A stretch of DNA of 64,000 nucleotides. Source: Microcaldota archaeon (GTDB taxonomy: Archaea; Micrarchaeota; Micrarchaeia; Micrarchaeales; Micrarchaeaceae). Shown here in pieces: positions 1-8,385 of the stretch. The position numbers and the translations under genes were made by a program. The stretch lies in the NCBI GenBank assembly GCA_028866905.1, contig JAGWHI010000004.1, positions 1 to 64,000 of the forward strand, in the 5' to 3' direction. A model generated the notes under the pieces. That model was given only the letters and a program-made list of their open reading frames with translations, was not told where the DNA came from and made no database searches. How positions within the stretch are numbered: the stretch's first letter is position 1; every line of letters starts with the position of its first letter.

Positions 1-304
1 CCTTGCTCTTCACCCTGAAATAAGGGTCCAGCTCCCTGAACACGCTGTTCCTGTCCTTCTCTGTCTTGAAATAGCGCACGGTGGAGGTGGATTTGTCTAT
101 CGAAAATTCGAAGCTGCAGCTCATCGGATCGTGCTGGTTTATCGCCTTCACCCCATATCTGGCGAAATCCATGGAGGATTCGGGGCTCTCCACCTTGTGT
201 ATCTTGACTATTATGTTGTGGCTCAGCGTCAGCGACAGCTCGGAGTGCTCAAGGACCGCTTTCTCGCCTGGCTCTGGCCTCTTCCCTTTCCTGAAGATGG
301 ACAT
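1..304 (-). CDS. Partial CDS, unrecognised protein (N-terminal ~101 residues)
   Basis: The frame is open from an ATG at 304 to the window edge, so only the N-terminus is present. The protein starts MSIFRKGKRPEPGEKAVLEH and has no signal peptide or membrane segment. The visible part is mixed charge and looks beta-rich, with one Cys in a DPMSCSF segment. I do not recognise a family. It is divergent from the HAD gene at 369. That the frame is coding is supported by its codon pattern and by the competing frames being short; function is unknown. Confidence 0.6.
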   Translation of the reverse strand, partial: MSIFRKGKRPEPGEKAVLEHSELSLTLSHNIIVKIHKVESPESSMDFARYGVKAINQHDPMSCSFEFSIDKSTSTVRYFKTEKDRNSVFRELDPYFRVKSK

Positions 305-368
305 CTGATAGTTTAGCTTGGGCAAAGGAATAAGAGGCTGCTGTACAGCAACGACAATAGTGGTAGGC

Positions 369-968
369 ATGGCTGCCGATACCAAGTGTGTCATGTTCGA
401 CATGTTCGACGTCGTTATATACTACACCACCGACATGCACTACAGGTACATCGCCAGTAAGAACGGGCTTGGCTTCGGGCTTGTCAAGGGGCGTATGGAC
501 GTGCTGGAGAGGGAGCTTGACAGCGGCTCGATAACGGTGAGGGAATACGTGTCTAAGGCCGCGAGGAGACTCGGGATACATAGGAAGGGGGTGTACTATC
601 CCTATTTCTTCGAGCGCAGCATAAGGCCGAACCGTCCCATGATTAGGCTCGTAAAGCGGCTGCGCAAAAGGTACAAGACCGCGCTCATGACCAACGCGGG
701 TTTCCTGGAGTACAGGCTGGCTAAGGAGCTCATCGGGTTTGGGGGCTTCGATTACGTCTTCGCCTCGTGCTACCTTGGGATGATAAAGCCCAGCCCAAGG
801 CTATTCCGATACGCTGCTAAAAGGATGAGTCTTGATCCGCCTGAGATAACCTTCGTCGACGACAGGGAGAGGAACGTTGTGGCAGCCCGCAAGGTGGGTA
901 TGGACGCCATACTCTTCAGGGGAAATGAGGATTTCAGGAGGCAGCTCGCCAGGCGTGGTCTCGCATGA
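369..968 (+). CDS. HAD-superfamily hydrolase
   Basis: A ~199-residue haloacid-dehalogenase-like hydrolase, predicted cytosolic. Motif I is CVMFDMFDVVI: the first Asp (nucleophile) is present, but the position of the usual second Asp of DxD is Phe, as in the DxY/DxF type seen in 2-haloacid-dehalogenase relatives. Motif II is ALMTNAG, motif III the Lys of GMIKPSP, motif IV the Asp pair in ITFVDDRERN. ATG 369 is preferred over ATG 318, because the extra 17 residues precede the first core strand. The substrate cannot be inferred. It is followed by a small membrane-protein gene. Confidence 0.75.
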   Translation: MAADTKCVMFDMFDVVIYYTTDMHYRYIASKNGLGFGLVKGRMDVLERELDSGSITVREYVSKAARRLGIHRKGVYYPYFFERSIRPNRPMIRLVKRLRKRYKTALMTNAGFLEYRLAKELIGFGGFDYVFASCYLGMIKPSPRLFRYAAKRMSLDPPEITFVDDRERNVVAARKVGMDAILFRGNEDFRRQLARRGLA

Positions 969-1014
969 AAGCCAGTACAAAAGACTTTTAATTCGGCGCT
1001 CACAATCAACACGC

Positions 1015-1335
1015 ATGAAGAGCTTGCGCAAAATCTTGGTTGCAATTGTGGTGGGCGTTGCGATAACGCTGCTTAGCGGGGTATTCAACATCACGCCGCC
1101 GGGGCTTGTCGGAGCTACGTGGTACGGCTATCCGTTCTCCTGGCTGCAGTGGAGGGCGATAAGCCCGCAGTACAGCCCGTGGTTCATCACCCCGTTGTGG
1201 GGCCTGGCCGCAGACATAATATTCTGGGCTGTTATAACCTTCGTGATACTCGCCGTAGCAGGCTTGATCGTGAACGCCATGGCATCGGGACCCAGAAGGG
1301 CAGGCGCGAAAAGGGCCAGGAGGCGCAGGAGATGA
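1015..1335 (+). CDS. Small membrane protein, two predicted TM segments
   Basis: A ~106-residue protein of unknown function. A TM segment lies at about residues 6-24 (ILVAIVVGVAITLLSGVF), then an aromatic extracytoplasmic loop (WYGYPFSWLQW, QYSPWF), a second TM at about 65-85 and a strongly basic tail (GAKRARRRRR). The basic tail suggests a cytoplasmic C-terminus. A TATA-like element (ACTTTTAATTC) lies about 30 bases upstream, which supports ATG 1015 rather than the longer frame from 877. I cannot assign a family. Confidence 0.6.
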   Translation: MKSLRKILVAIVVGVAITLLSGVFNITPPGLVGATWYGYPFSWLQWRAISPQYSPWFITPLWGLAADIIFWAVITFVILAVAGLIVNAMASGPRRAGAKRARRRRR

Positions 1336-1336
1336 C

Positions 1337-1657
1337 TCAGGAATAGGGATTGTTCAACATGCTCCATTTCCTAGCCAGCAGGAACCCGGCGAAGAAAAGC
1401 ACAGCGTAGCCCAGCCATATCGACGGGCCTATCTCCGCAAGGACAGGTACGTACTGGCTCGCAATCAGGTATATCGTCCCGCCGATAATGAAGCTTATCA
1501 GCAGGGCCACGAAGTTCTCGATCTCTGTCGCCTCCCTCTGGAGCTTCTGGTACCTTATCCTCCTCCGCCTGTCGAGCCTCCTGAATATGTGCTTTGTCCC
1601 TATGTAAGAGTAGAGCTGTATCAGTATGTAGTTCACCAGGGGCGACATGTCCACCAT
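1337..1657 (-). CDS. Small membrane protein, two predicted TM segments
   Basis: A ~106-residue protein with a basic region (RRLDRRRRIRYQKLQREA) followed by two hydrophobic segments (VALLISFIIGGTIYLIAS and IWLGYAVLFFAGFLLA). The start could be GTG 1669, but ATG 1657 has a GTG ribosome-binding core five bases upstream, the spacing seen at other genes here. It follows the LAGLIDADG-like gene with essentially no gap, so the two are probably cotranscribed. Function unknown. Confidence 0.55.
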   Translation of the reverse strand: MVDMSPLVNYILIQLYSYIGTKHIFRRLDRRRRIRYQKLQREATEIENFVALLISFIIGGTIYLIASQYVPVLAEIGPSIWLGYAVLFFAGFLLARKWSMLNNPYS

Positions 1658-1661
1658 GTAA

Positions 1662-2177
1662 TCACTCACGCCTCTTGCGGTGCTCTGAAAGCCTCAGGCT
1701 GAACCCCTTTATGAAGGCCGCGAGCTCCGCCGCGTTTGCTATGTACGTCTTCCTTCCCTTGTTTACCGTGTGGAACCCAAGGCGCTCCAGCACCATCGCG
1801 TCCTCCTTTTTCATGCCGTAGAAATACAGCGCCTCGCCGTCCTCCCTGCCAACCGCGTCGAACATCCCTGCTATGTAGCTCCCGGAATACGCGTTCCTGT
1901 ACTTGAACACGTGCTCCCTGCGCTCCAGCGCCTGGTCGAACAGCCTGCCGATCTGAGAGTGGTAGAACCTTATCCTGGTGTCCTTCTCGCCCTTGTCCAC
2001 CATTATGGCGTTGGGCTCTATGCCGAACTCCTTCATCGCTATGCTGGCGAACCTCTCGGTGACGGAATCCAGCACGGAGAGCGTCATTATGCTGGAGCGC
2101 TCCCGCCTGAACTGGCTGCACAGCCCGAGCATGTAGCACACCTCGGGGTTCAGCTTAAGCTTCTTGGTCATTTGCAT
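1662..2177 (-). CDS. LAGLIDADG-fold protein (homing-endonuclease-like)
   Basis: A ~171-residue protein with two LAGLIDADG-like helices: CYMLGLCSQ near residue 12, and SYIAGMFDAVGREDG in the second half with an acidic residue at the expected metal-binding position. A single-chain endonuclease would use two acidic residues; the first motif ends in CSQ, so the first site may be degenerate. The gene starts about 120 bases beyond the 3' end of the 16S gene on the same strand, just outside the processing stem, and has its own TATA-like element (TTTTTAATC near 2216). LAGLIDADG proteins are typically encoded in archaeal rRNA introns; here it sits outside a 16S gene with no visible intron. Endonuclease, maturase-like and domesticated roles are all possible. 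Confidence 0.6.
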   Translation of the reverse strand: MQMTKKLKLNPEVCYMLGLCSQFRRERSSIMTLSVLDSVTERFASIAMKEFGIEPNAIMVDKGEKDTRIRFYHSQIGRLFDQALERREHVFKYRNAYSGSYIAGMFDAVGREDGEALYFYGMKKEDAMVLERLGFHTVNKGRKTYIANAAELAAFIKGFSLRLSEHRKRRE

Positions 2178-2229
2178 CAGCGATACTTGCGTCTGTGGAT
2201 ATTGGTTAAAGAAGATTAAAAAGAGGATT

Positions 2230-2270
2230 GGATTGTAGTCTTGAGGATTAATGCGAGAGAAAATCGCGAT
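2230..2270 (-). repeat. 3' strand of the 16S rRNA processing stem
   Basis: This segment (starting GGATTGTAGTCTTGAGGATT on the plus strand) is complementary over about 40 bases to 3822-3861 on the other side of the 16S gene, with small bulges. In archaea such flanking stems carry the bulge-helix-bulge cut by the splicing endonuclease during 16S maturation. Confidence 0.8.
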
Positions 2271-2300
2271 GTTGCAATGTATGCACACATGATTTTGTTC

Positions 2301-3785
2301 GAGGTGATCTATCCGCAGGTTCCCCTACGGATACCTTGTTACGCCTTACCCCTCCTCACAGAACCCTAACTCGAAAGATCCCGAAGGACCTGCCTCACTA
2401 GAGCCCTACTTGGGTGGGTTGGCGGGCGGTGTGTGCAAGGAGCTGGGACAGATTCACCGCTCGATGGTGACAAGCGATTACTAGGGATTCCAGCTTCATG
2501 AGGGCGAGTTTCAGCCCTCAATCCGAACCTGGGTTGGTTTTAGGGGTTTGGCTCTGCCTTTCGGCATTGCATCCCATTGTTCCAACCTTTGTATGCCGCG
2601 TGTAGCCCGGGAGATTCAGAGCATACTGACGTACCGTCGCCCTCTCCTTCCTCCTCTTTAAACAGAGGCGGTCCGAACAGAGTGCTGGGGATATATCTAT
2701 CCCCGTGGCAACTGTTCATGAAGGTCTCGCTCGTTACCGGACTTAACCGGACAGTTCACACCACGAGCTGACGATCGCCATGCACTACCTCTCGGCTTGT
2801 CAGGTAAGATCTTTAGTCTGACCTTCATTCTGCCGTCGCTCCCGGTAATATTCCCGACGTTGAGTTCAATTAAACCGCAGCATCCACCCCTTGTGTACTC
2901 CCCCGCCAATTGCTTTAAGTTTCAACCTTGCGGCCGTACTCCCCAGGCGGCAGACTTAACGCTTACGCTACGGTACTGCAATCGTTCAAGACAATTGCAA
3001 CACCAGAGTCTGCATAATTTACTGCTAGGGCTACTCGGGTATCTAATCCGATTCGTTCTCCTAGCCTTCGCTCCTCACTGTCGGATGCGTTCTGGTCGGG
3101 CGCCTTCGCCACCGTTAGTCCTTACAGGATTACAGGATTTTACCCCTCCCCCGTAAGTACTCCCGACCTCACCCGCTCCCTAGCTGATTGGTATCTCGCG
3201 CACGCATTGACGTTGAGCGCCAATATTTCACGCAAGACGGAATCTGCCAGCTACGAGCGCTTTAAGCCAAATAATCGTGGACACCACTTGTACTGCCGGT
3301 ATTACCGTGGCGGCTGCCACCGGTCTTGCCCAGTACTTATTCGCCAAGCTTGCTGAACTTGGCAAAAGGTTCACTAATGTGAACCACTCAGATTCCCCCC
3401 ATCACACTTACGTGCATTGTGGAGTTTGCGCGCCTGCTGCACGCCGTAGCGCTAGGGCCCTTGTCTCAGTGCCCTTCTCGGGGCTTACGCTCTCACGTCC
3501 CCTACGGGTTATAGGTATGGTGGGCCGTTACCCCGCCATCTGCCTGATCCGGCGCAGTCTCATCGTAAGGCGGAAGCGCTGCAATTTGCGCGCCTTTAAG
3601 CCATGACTCCTTCCAGATGTCATGGCCTATGGGGTATTATCGTCAGTTTCCCAACGTTATCCCCCTCCCTACGGTAGATTGACTACGTGTTACTGAGCCG
3701 TACGCCGCCCAACGAAGCCGTTGGGCTGACTTGCATGGCTGTCGAAATCTGATAGCAGTGTCCTCCAGCAGCATCGACTGGAGTC
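2301..3785 (-). rRNA. rrs: 16S ribosomal RNA
   Basis: Small-subunit rRNA of about 1,485 bases. Read on the minus strand, the 5' end resembles the archaeal start (ACTCCAGTCGATGCTGCTGG) and the 3' end reads GGATAGATCACCTC, giving the anti-Shine-Dalgarno complement of GAGGTGATC that matches the GGTG cores upstream of genes in this window. Universal blocks are visible, such as the decoding region near 2410-2430 (GTGTGTGCAAGG on the plus strand). Length is normal, so no large intron is present. No 23S or 5S gene or tRNA lies near it, so the rRNA genes are unlinked here. Short open frames inside this span are not genes. Confidence 0.97.
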
Positions 3786-3821
3786 AGTCGCAATCCAATT
3801 GACGTTATACGCAATTGTGGA

Positions 3822-3861
3822 TTGTGCGATTTCTCTCTTTGCATTCCTCAAGACTACATCC
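3822..3861 (-). repeat. 5' strand of the 16S rRNA processing stem
   Basis: The plus strand reads TGTGCGATTTCTCTCTTTGC then ATTCCTCAAGACTACATCC, the reverse complement (with few mismatches) of the segment at 2230-2270. Together they would close a helix around the pre-16S RNA. The element lies about 40 bases upstream of the mature 16S 5' end. Confidence 0.8.
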
Positions 3862-3960
3862 AATTCCAAGCGGGAATTTTCACAATAAGGCAACGAAAAA
3901 CGGCCTGTGAATTAACTGCCTTAAAAAGCCGAATTAAGCATTAGGAAGTTAGCCAGGAAA

Positions 3961-3972
3961 CATATATATAGG
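3961..3972 (-). promoter_or_regulatory. TATA box of the 16S rRNA transcription unit
   Basis: On the minus strand the sequence is CCTATATATATG, a strong archaeal TATA element, about 100 bases upstream of the 5' processing strand. This would start the precursor near 3935. The 3786-3960 leader is AT-rich, holds the processing strand and has no supported gene. Confidence 0.65.
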
Positions 3973-4001
3973 TTGCGCCGTCGAATGGCCCCTGGACGCC
4001 G

Positions 4002-4457
4002 CTATTTCCTCTCGAAAGCCATTGTGGACAGGGCGCTGTCGTCTATGGCGCGGCTTAAGGCTATGAAGCTGTCATAACCGTGCTGTACAAGCACTGCGAC
4101 AGTCCGTGAGCCCTTTGGGGCAGGCGCGGGAGATACCCATGCCCTCTGCTCTTTGGACAGCCGCTCCCATTCCTCCCTGTCGGATTTGAGTATGATGCCT
4201 TTCTTGTAATCCACGCACCCGTAGCCCAGGAAATCCGGCATGCCTTCGCTGCCATCTATTCTGAACCATTTGTCCGAAGCTTTAGTACGGTTGGATTGGT
4301 CCCCCAAGAATAGTATGAAGCTTTGCAACTTTGGGAGGGTGCCGCCGAATTCCGATGGTGTTCGCTCGGCCTTGCCTGTGTCGACTTCAAGATTCCTTAT
4401 GATCTCTATATCCGGGGCGCCGCGGCGCTTTTTAGATGCGGTTATGAATTTACTCAT
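4002..4457 (-). CDS. Hypothetical protein, 151 residues
   Basis: A soluble protein with a basic N-terminus (MSKFITASKKRRG) and no recognised domain. It has an acidic patch with the segment MPDFLGYGCVDYKKG and an alanine/proline turn (SPAPAPKGSRT). A TATA element (CCTAAATATTAAAAT on the minus strand, around 4497-4510) lies upstream and supports this start. It sits between the 16S promoter and the DUF99/rpoL/csl4 cluster but appears to be its own transcription unit. Function unknown. Confidence 0.6.
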   Translation of the reverse strand: MSKFITASKKRRGAPDIEIIRNLEVDTGKAERTPSEFGGTLPKLQSFILFLGDQSNRTKASDKWFRIDGSEGMPDFLGYGCVDYKKGIILKSDREEWERLSKEQRAWVSPAPAPKGSRTVAVLVQHGYDSFIALSRAIDDSALSTMAFERK

Positions 4458-4533
4458 GTGCCATCACTGGCGATGTTATGATAGAATTAGCCGCGATTTT
4501 AATATTTAGGCTTATCTGTGCTTAAAAAGCTTG

Positions 4534-5088
4534 TTATATCCTGCCTTTGGACTCTCCAGTTGATACGCCCCTCGCTATGAGGTGCGAGAGCCTAAGCATC
4601 TCGAACGTGATCGGAACCAGTTTCCTGAGCGTCTTCGTCGGCTTTGTGCCGCTGACGTAGAATCCGTCCAGGGACACCGGCTTCTTCTGCGCCCTGACCA
4701 GCGCCACGCTTTTGGAAACGTCGGCGTTGGACCTCTTCCCGTATTTCCTGAGCGCCGCGATCAGGAGTGATGGCCTGGGCCTGTGCCTCGTGAGCACTAT
4801 CACCTCCGCACCGAGTTTCTCCTTGAGCAATTCGGCATCTACAACGTTAAGCCCTGCCTGCGCTATCCCGTTGAGCGCTATCATGCCGACCTGGCCTGCG
4901 AACCTGGAGCGCTTGAGCATGGCGATTATCTTGCCTGTAGAATCAGTCCCGTTTACGGATACCTTGGACGAGAGTATCCCCTCGACCCTTGCGGATTGTG
5001 ACACAACTCCGAGGAGGAGGGCGCGCTTCCCGTTTATAGGGCCGGTCGCTATGGAAAGGATCCTGGCCCCCTGCTTCAGCTGCCTCAC
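4534..5088 (-). CDS. DUF99 family protein (endonuclease V-like fold)
   Basis: A ~184-residue member of the archaeal DUF99 (UPF0215) family, which is distantly related to endonuclease V nucleases; no activity has been shown for most members. Recognised from the segments GMIALNGIAQAGLNVVD, the LGAEVIVLTRHRPRPS strand and the C-terminal hydrophobic helix before RLSHLIARG. The start is a GTG whose last two bases overlap the TGA stop of rpoL (GTGA), implying translational coupling. It is the last gene of a csl4-rpoL-DUF99 operon, a context pointing to RNA or nucleic-acid metabolism. Confidence 0.75.
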   Translation of the reverse strand: MRQLKQGARILSIATGPINGKRALLLGVVSQSARVEGILSSKVSVNGTDSTGKIIAMLKRSRFAGQVGMIALNGIAQAGLNVVDAELLKEKLGAEVIVLTRHRPRPSLLIAALRKYGKRSNADVSKSVALVRAQKKPVSLDGFYVSGTKPTKTLRKLVPITFEMLRLSHLIARGVSTGESKGRI

Positions 5089-5363
5089 TTCTTCTTTGAT
5101 AGCTCTCCCTCAAGCTTTGTGAACTTCTCGGTCAGGTCCTCAAGGGTCTTAGAAAGCACGTCCGCGGCCTTCTTCTTGCCGGTCTTCAGCACCAGCACTG
5201 GCTTGCCCACCTCCGGGTGGTCCTTTGTCACGCCAGCGAACTCGACGTCGTCGTTCTTTAGCAGCTCGTTGGCTATCAGGTCAGGCACCGTAAGGTCGCC
5301 CGACTGGAACTCTATCCTGAGCTCCTTGGGCTCGTCCTTTATGATGTTCATTTCTGTTGCCAT
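5085..5363 (-). CDS. rpoL: DNA-directed RNA polymerase subunit L
   Basis: A 92-residue Rpo11-type subunit, the archaeal counterpart of eukaryotic Rpb11 and of the bacterial alpha N-terminal domain. It pairs with subunit D in the polymerase assembly platform. Family features are ELRIEFQSGDLTVPDLIANEL, the central DVEFAGVTKDHPEVGKPVL segment and the long C-terminal helix (LEDLTEKFTKLEGELS). The start is ATG 5363; longer versions of this frame run into csl4 and are spurious. The gene lies 14 bases after the csl4 stop and overlaps DUF99. Confidence 0.93.
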   Translation of the reverse strand: MATEMNIIKDEPKELRIEFQSGDLTVPDLIANELLKNDDVEFAGVTKDHPEVGKPVLVLKTGKKKAADVLSKTLEDLTEKFTKLEGELSKKK

Positions 5364-5377
5364 AATATCACTAATCG

Positions 5378-6106
5378 TTATTCGCTGTGCGGCCTGTGCC
5401 CATGGCCAGGACCATGCCCCATCCTTGGGCCTGGGCCTCGGTCGTGCCTTGGGCCGTGGCCCATCCTGTGGTACTCCGGTCTCGGCCTGTGCTCCGACCT
5501 CGCAGGCGGCTCCCTGAGTATGCGCTGCACCCCGTCGACATCGCCGAAGAGCGCGCTCAGCTTCCTGTGCTCTCTGTGCTCGCACGAGGGGCAGACCAGC
5601 GAGTGGTCGCTCCTCTTGAGCGACGAGCCGCACAGCTCGCAGTTGGCGTGTATGACCCCGGTGTCCGGCTCCCTTATGCCGAGAGTGTAGATGTCGGGGT
5701 CGTCGAAAAGGACCCTGGCCAGGATCACGTCGCCTGGCTTCATCGGCTGGCTCTTCCTCTCCTCCTGGTGGCCCGGGCCAGGCCTCGGGCCGTGGCGGTC
5801 GTCCTCGAGGAGTATCTTGCCGTCCTTGGGCGCCACGAACCTTACGCCGTTTATCACCATGTTGTCGAGCTTGAGGAATGCTACGGCCCTGAGGTAGTCG
5901 GTCACTACGCCGACAACCATCATGTTCTTCGCTATCCTCCTGACAGAGCTTGTAGACTGCACGCCTATCTGGCCGTCGCTCCTCTGCACCCTGCCGACCG
6001 CAGACGCGTAGATGTGTCCGTTATCTGCGAAGGAGTTAACGGCCGGCATGTTCTCCTCTTCGGTGGACAGGCTGTCCCCTGGCATTACGATTGTTTCATC
6101 GCTCAT
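5378..6106 (-). CDS. csl4: Exosome subunit Csl4 with a His/Gly/Pro/Arg-rich tail
   Basis: An RNA-binding cap subunit of the archaeal exosome (3'-5' RNA decay and tailing). Residues about 1-60 form the N-terminal domain, followed by an S1 domain (KNMMVVGVVTDYLRAVAFL, KPGDVILARVL) and a C-terminal zinc ribbon (CELCGSS and CPSC). Two features are unusual: a charged insertion inside the S1 region (DDRHGPRPGPGHQEERKSQP), and a C-terminal tail of about 40 residues of repeated R/H/G/P (e.g. MGHGPRHDRGPGPRMGHGPG). At 242 residues it is longer than typical archaeal Csl4 (~180-190). A TATA element (AGTATTTATGC) lies upstream. Rrp4, Rrp41 and Rrp42 are encoded at 13-15 kb. Confidence 0.9.
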   Translation of the reverse strand: MSDETIVMPGDSLSTEEENMPAVNSFADNGHIYASAVGRVQRSDGQIGVQSTSSVRRIAKNMMVVGVVTDYLRAVAFLKLDNMVINGVRFVAPKDGKILLEDDRHGPRPGPGHQEERKSQPMKPGDVILARVLFDDPDIYTLGIREPDTGVIHANCELCGSSLKRSDHSLVCPSCEHREHRKLSALFGDVDGVQRILREPPARSEHRPRPEYHRMGHGPRHDRGPGPRMGHGPGHGHRPHSE

Positions 6107-6210
6107 AGAATCGAATCCGTCGCATTTATCCGCTAAAAAAGGACGCGCATAAATACTCTGTTCTAAAAACATTTAATAATTGCTGTATGCCTATTCCTCT
6201 AGGTGTTAAG

Positions 6211-7482
6211 ATGGTTGAGGAGCTGAATCCTTTCAAGATAGCGCAGGAGCAGTTGGACAGGGCGGCGCAGGTGATGAATCTCGACAAGGCTGCGCACCAG
6301 ATACTCAGGGAGCCCAGGCGCACGCTGGTCGTGAACATGCCGGTCAGGATGAGGGGCGGCAAGGTACAGACATTCACAGGCTTCAGGGTGCAGTACAACG
6401 ACGCCAGGGGCCCGACGAAGGGAGGGATAAGGTACCACCCCGCGGAGAGCTTGGACACTGTCAAGGCCCTGGCGGCTTGGATGACGTGGAAGTGCTCTCT
6501 CGCGAACATACCCTTCGGAGGAGGAAAGGGCGGCATAATCTGCGACCCGAAGAAGATGGACGACACAGAGCTCGAGTCGCTCTCCAGGGCGTACATCAGG
6601 GCGATAGGCACATACATCGGCGACGACAGGGACATACCCGCGCCCGACGTGTACACCACGCCGCAGATAATGGCGTGGATGATGGACGAGTACGCGAACA
6701 TAATCAGGCACAACCAGTTCGGGGTGATAACCGGCAAGCCTGTGGAGGTATGGGGCTCCGAGGGGCGAACGGATTCCACAGCCATGGGTGCGATGTTCGT
6801 GATGCGCGAGGCGGCGAAGCTCCTGAAGATAGACCTCAAGAAGGCGAAGATTGCGGTGCAGGGGTTCGGCAACGCCGGCATGTACGCCTACACGCTGTCG
6901 AAGAAGATGTTCGGCTCCAAGGTGGTCGCCATAAGCGACTCCAAAGGGGGAATCTACGATCCAGACGGGCTAGACATAGAGAAGCTAGAGGATGCTAGGA
7001 AAAGGACCGGCAGCGTAGACGCATACAGGGGCAAGAATGCAAAGAAGATAACCAACGAACAGCTCCTGGCCCTGGACGTTGACATACTTATACCTGCAGC
7101 GATAGAAAACCAGGTGAGAAAGGACAATGCAGGCAAGGTGGAGGCGAAGCTGCTCCTCGAACTCGCTAACGGACCGGTTACACCCGAGGCAGACCAAATA
7201 CTTCATGAGAATGGAGTGCTCGACATGCCGGACTTCCTTGTCAACAGCGGTGGAGTTATAGGCTCGTACTTCGAATGGGCGCAGAACCTGACGCAGACCT
7301 ACTGGAAGACGCCGGAGTTCTACGCCAAGCTGGACGAAATAATAACTAAGTCCTTCAAGGACACGGTGCAGACAAGGAAGGACTACACAGGCAAGGGCAA
7401 GAAGATAACCCCCAGAACAGCGGCGTACATCATCGCTGTGGACAGGGTGGCAAAGGCGATGAAGGCGAGGGGCTGGTACTGA
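6211..7482 (+). CDS. gdhA: NAD(P)-dependent glutamate dehydrogenase
   Basis: A 423-residue Glu/Leu/Phe/Val dehydrogenase that interconverts glutamate and 2-oxoglutarate plus ammonia. The N-terminal domain has the substrate motif [11 protein letters not shown], with the catalytic Lys in [18 protein letters not shown], and DIPAPDVYT. The Rossmann domain has the glycine loop [10 protein letters not shown]. The C-terminal domain has [10 protein letters not shown] and [17 protein letters not shown] 6211 is preferred because a TATA element (ACATTTAATAATT) near 6172 places the transcript start close to it; the ATG at 6187 would leave no leader. The gene appears to be monocistronic. Confidence 0.95.
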   Translation: MVEELNPFKIAQEQLDRAAQVMNLDKAAHQILREPRRTLVVNMPVRMRGGKVQTFTGFRVQYNDARGPTKGGIRYHPAESLDTVKALAAWMTWKCSLANIPFGGGKGGIICDPKKMDDTELESLSRAYIRAIGTYIGDDRDIPAPDVYTTPQIMAWMMDEYANIIRHNQFGVITGKPVEVWGSEGRTDSTAMGAMFVMREAAKLLKIDLKKAKIAVQGFGNAGMYAYTLSKKMFGSKVVAISDSKGGIYDPDGLDIEKLEDARKRTGSVDAYRGKNAKKITNEQLLALDVDILIPAAIENQVRKDNAGKVEAKLLLELANGPVTPEADQILHENGVLDMPDFLVNSGGVIGSYFEWAQNLTQTYWKTPEFYAKLDEIITKSFKDTVQTRKDYTGKGKKITPRTAAYIIAVDRVAKAMKARGWY

Positions 7483-8151
7483 CTAACTGTCCTTTCTCTT
7501 CCACTCGACCATTTTTGACATCTCGTGGAGTTCCCCGAGCAGCAGCTTTGCTATGCTGGATTGGCGCTCCGCAAGAGCATTCTTTTCAGCGGAATCGTCG
7601 TTGATGTTGCTTAACGCGAAAGCGGTAACATCGGTAAGTGCTTCTCCAAGGATTGTGACCGCGTTCTCCGCCGTTTCCCTCCTAAGCAGGTATGCCATCT
7701 TCGCAGCCTTGGGAATGTTCCCGTGCTCTATGGAGTTGTAAAGCACCTCCTTGGTGTCGCGGCCCTGGCGGACGGCCACGGCAAGCCCGAATATCTCGGA
7801 ATTTATCTCCTTGTTCACCGCGTTGTTTATCGCGGTGTTTATGAAAGAGTTGAGCGCGCTGTTGAGCATTACGGTGCGGTAATCCGCCGCAGAGTTCCCG
7901 GATACCTGGCTGTCTGTGAGATGCCTTATGCCCTCAATGGGCACTCCGGCCTCCGTGCCTAATTTCTTTATCAGTGGGATGACTATCTGGGCTGGCAGTT
8001 CCTTAGAGGCGCTCACAGTTTCCCTGAGCCTTATCAAATCGTTCTTGTTGGAGAAATCGAGAGAGGATAGGAGATCGGGCGAGGCGTCCTTTCGGAACCT
8101 AAGCCCTTGCTGCGGTGCCCTTTGCATTTCGCCACCGCAGGATATACTCAT
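7483..8151 (-). CDS. Hypothetical alpha-helical protein, 222 residues
   Basis: Predicted to be almost entirely helical and soluble. Alanine/asparagine-rich helices occupy the middle (MLNSALNSFINTAINNAVNK), followed by SIEHGNIPKAAKMAYLLRRE. A clean TATA element (CGTATAAATATC on the minus strand) lies about 25 bases before the ATG, predicting a nearly leaderless mRNA and fixing the start. It is convergent with gdhA with no spacing. I do not recognise a family; a structural or scaffold role is no more than a guess. Confidence 0.65.
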   Translation of the reverse strand: MSISCGGEMQRAPQQGLRFRKDASPDLLSSLDFSNKNDLIRLRETVSASKELPAQIVIPLIKKLGTEAGVPIEGIRHLTDSQVSGNSAADYRTVMLNSALNSFINTAINNAVNKEINSEIFGLAVAVRQGRDTKEVLYNSIEHGNIPKAAKMAYLLRRETAENAVTILGEALTDVTAFALSNINDDSAEKNALAERQSSIAKLLLGELHEMSKMVEWKRKDS

Positions 8152-8181
8152 GCCGAAGATATTTATACGTTGGCTAAATTT

Positions 8182-8349
8182 TCATTCCTTCTTGAGCACG
8201 AAGACGTAGCCCTTGAGCGACTCGTACGCCTTCTCCAGCTTCTTCATGTCTATGTTCTTCGGCAGGCTGGAAGGATTCTGCGCTGATATCCTCTTCAGGA
8301 GGTATTCGTGCATCTCCCTTAGCTGCGACATCTTCTCTTCGTTTCTCAT
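8182..8349 (-). CDS. Small hypothetical protein, ~55 residues
   Basis: A short charged protein starting MRNEEKMSQLREMHEYLL and ending in a Lys-rich KKLEKAYESLKGYVFVLKKE helix. The TATA element (TTTATAATTG, minus strand, around 8382-8391) favours the ATG at 8349 over the one at 8376. No family is recognised. It is a plausible real small gene because it has its own promoter and fills the space between two same-strand genes. Confidence 0.5.
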   Translation of the reverse strand: MRNEEKMSQLREMHEYLLKRISAQNPSSLPKNIDMKKLEKAYESLKGYVFVLKKE

Positions 8350-8385
8350 CCGACCACAGAAGAGTATTGGCGCCACAATTATAAA

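Noticed and set aside
2577-3893. Several short open frames within the 16S region on both strands
   Set aside because: They lie inside rRNA sequence and show no codon or protein-family signal.
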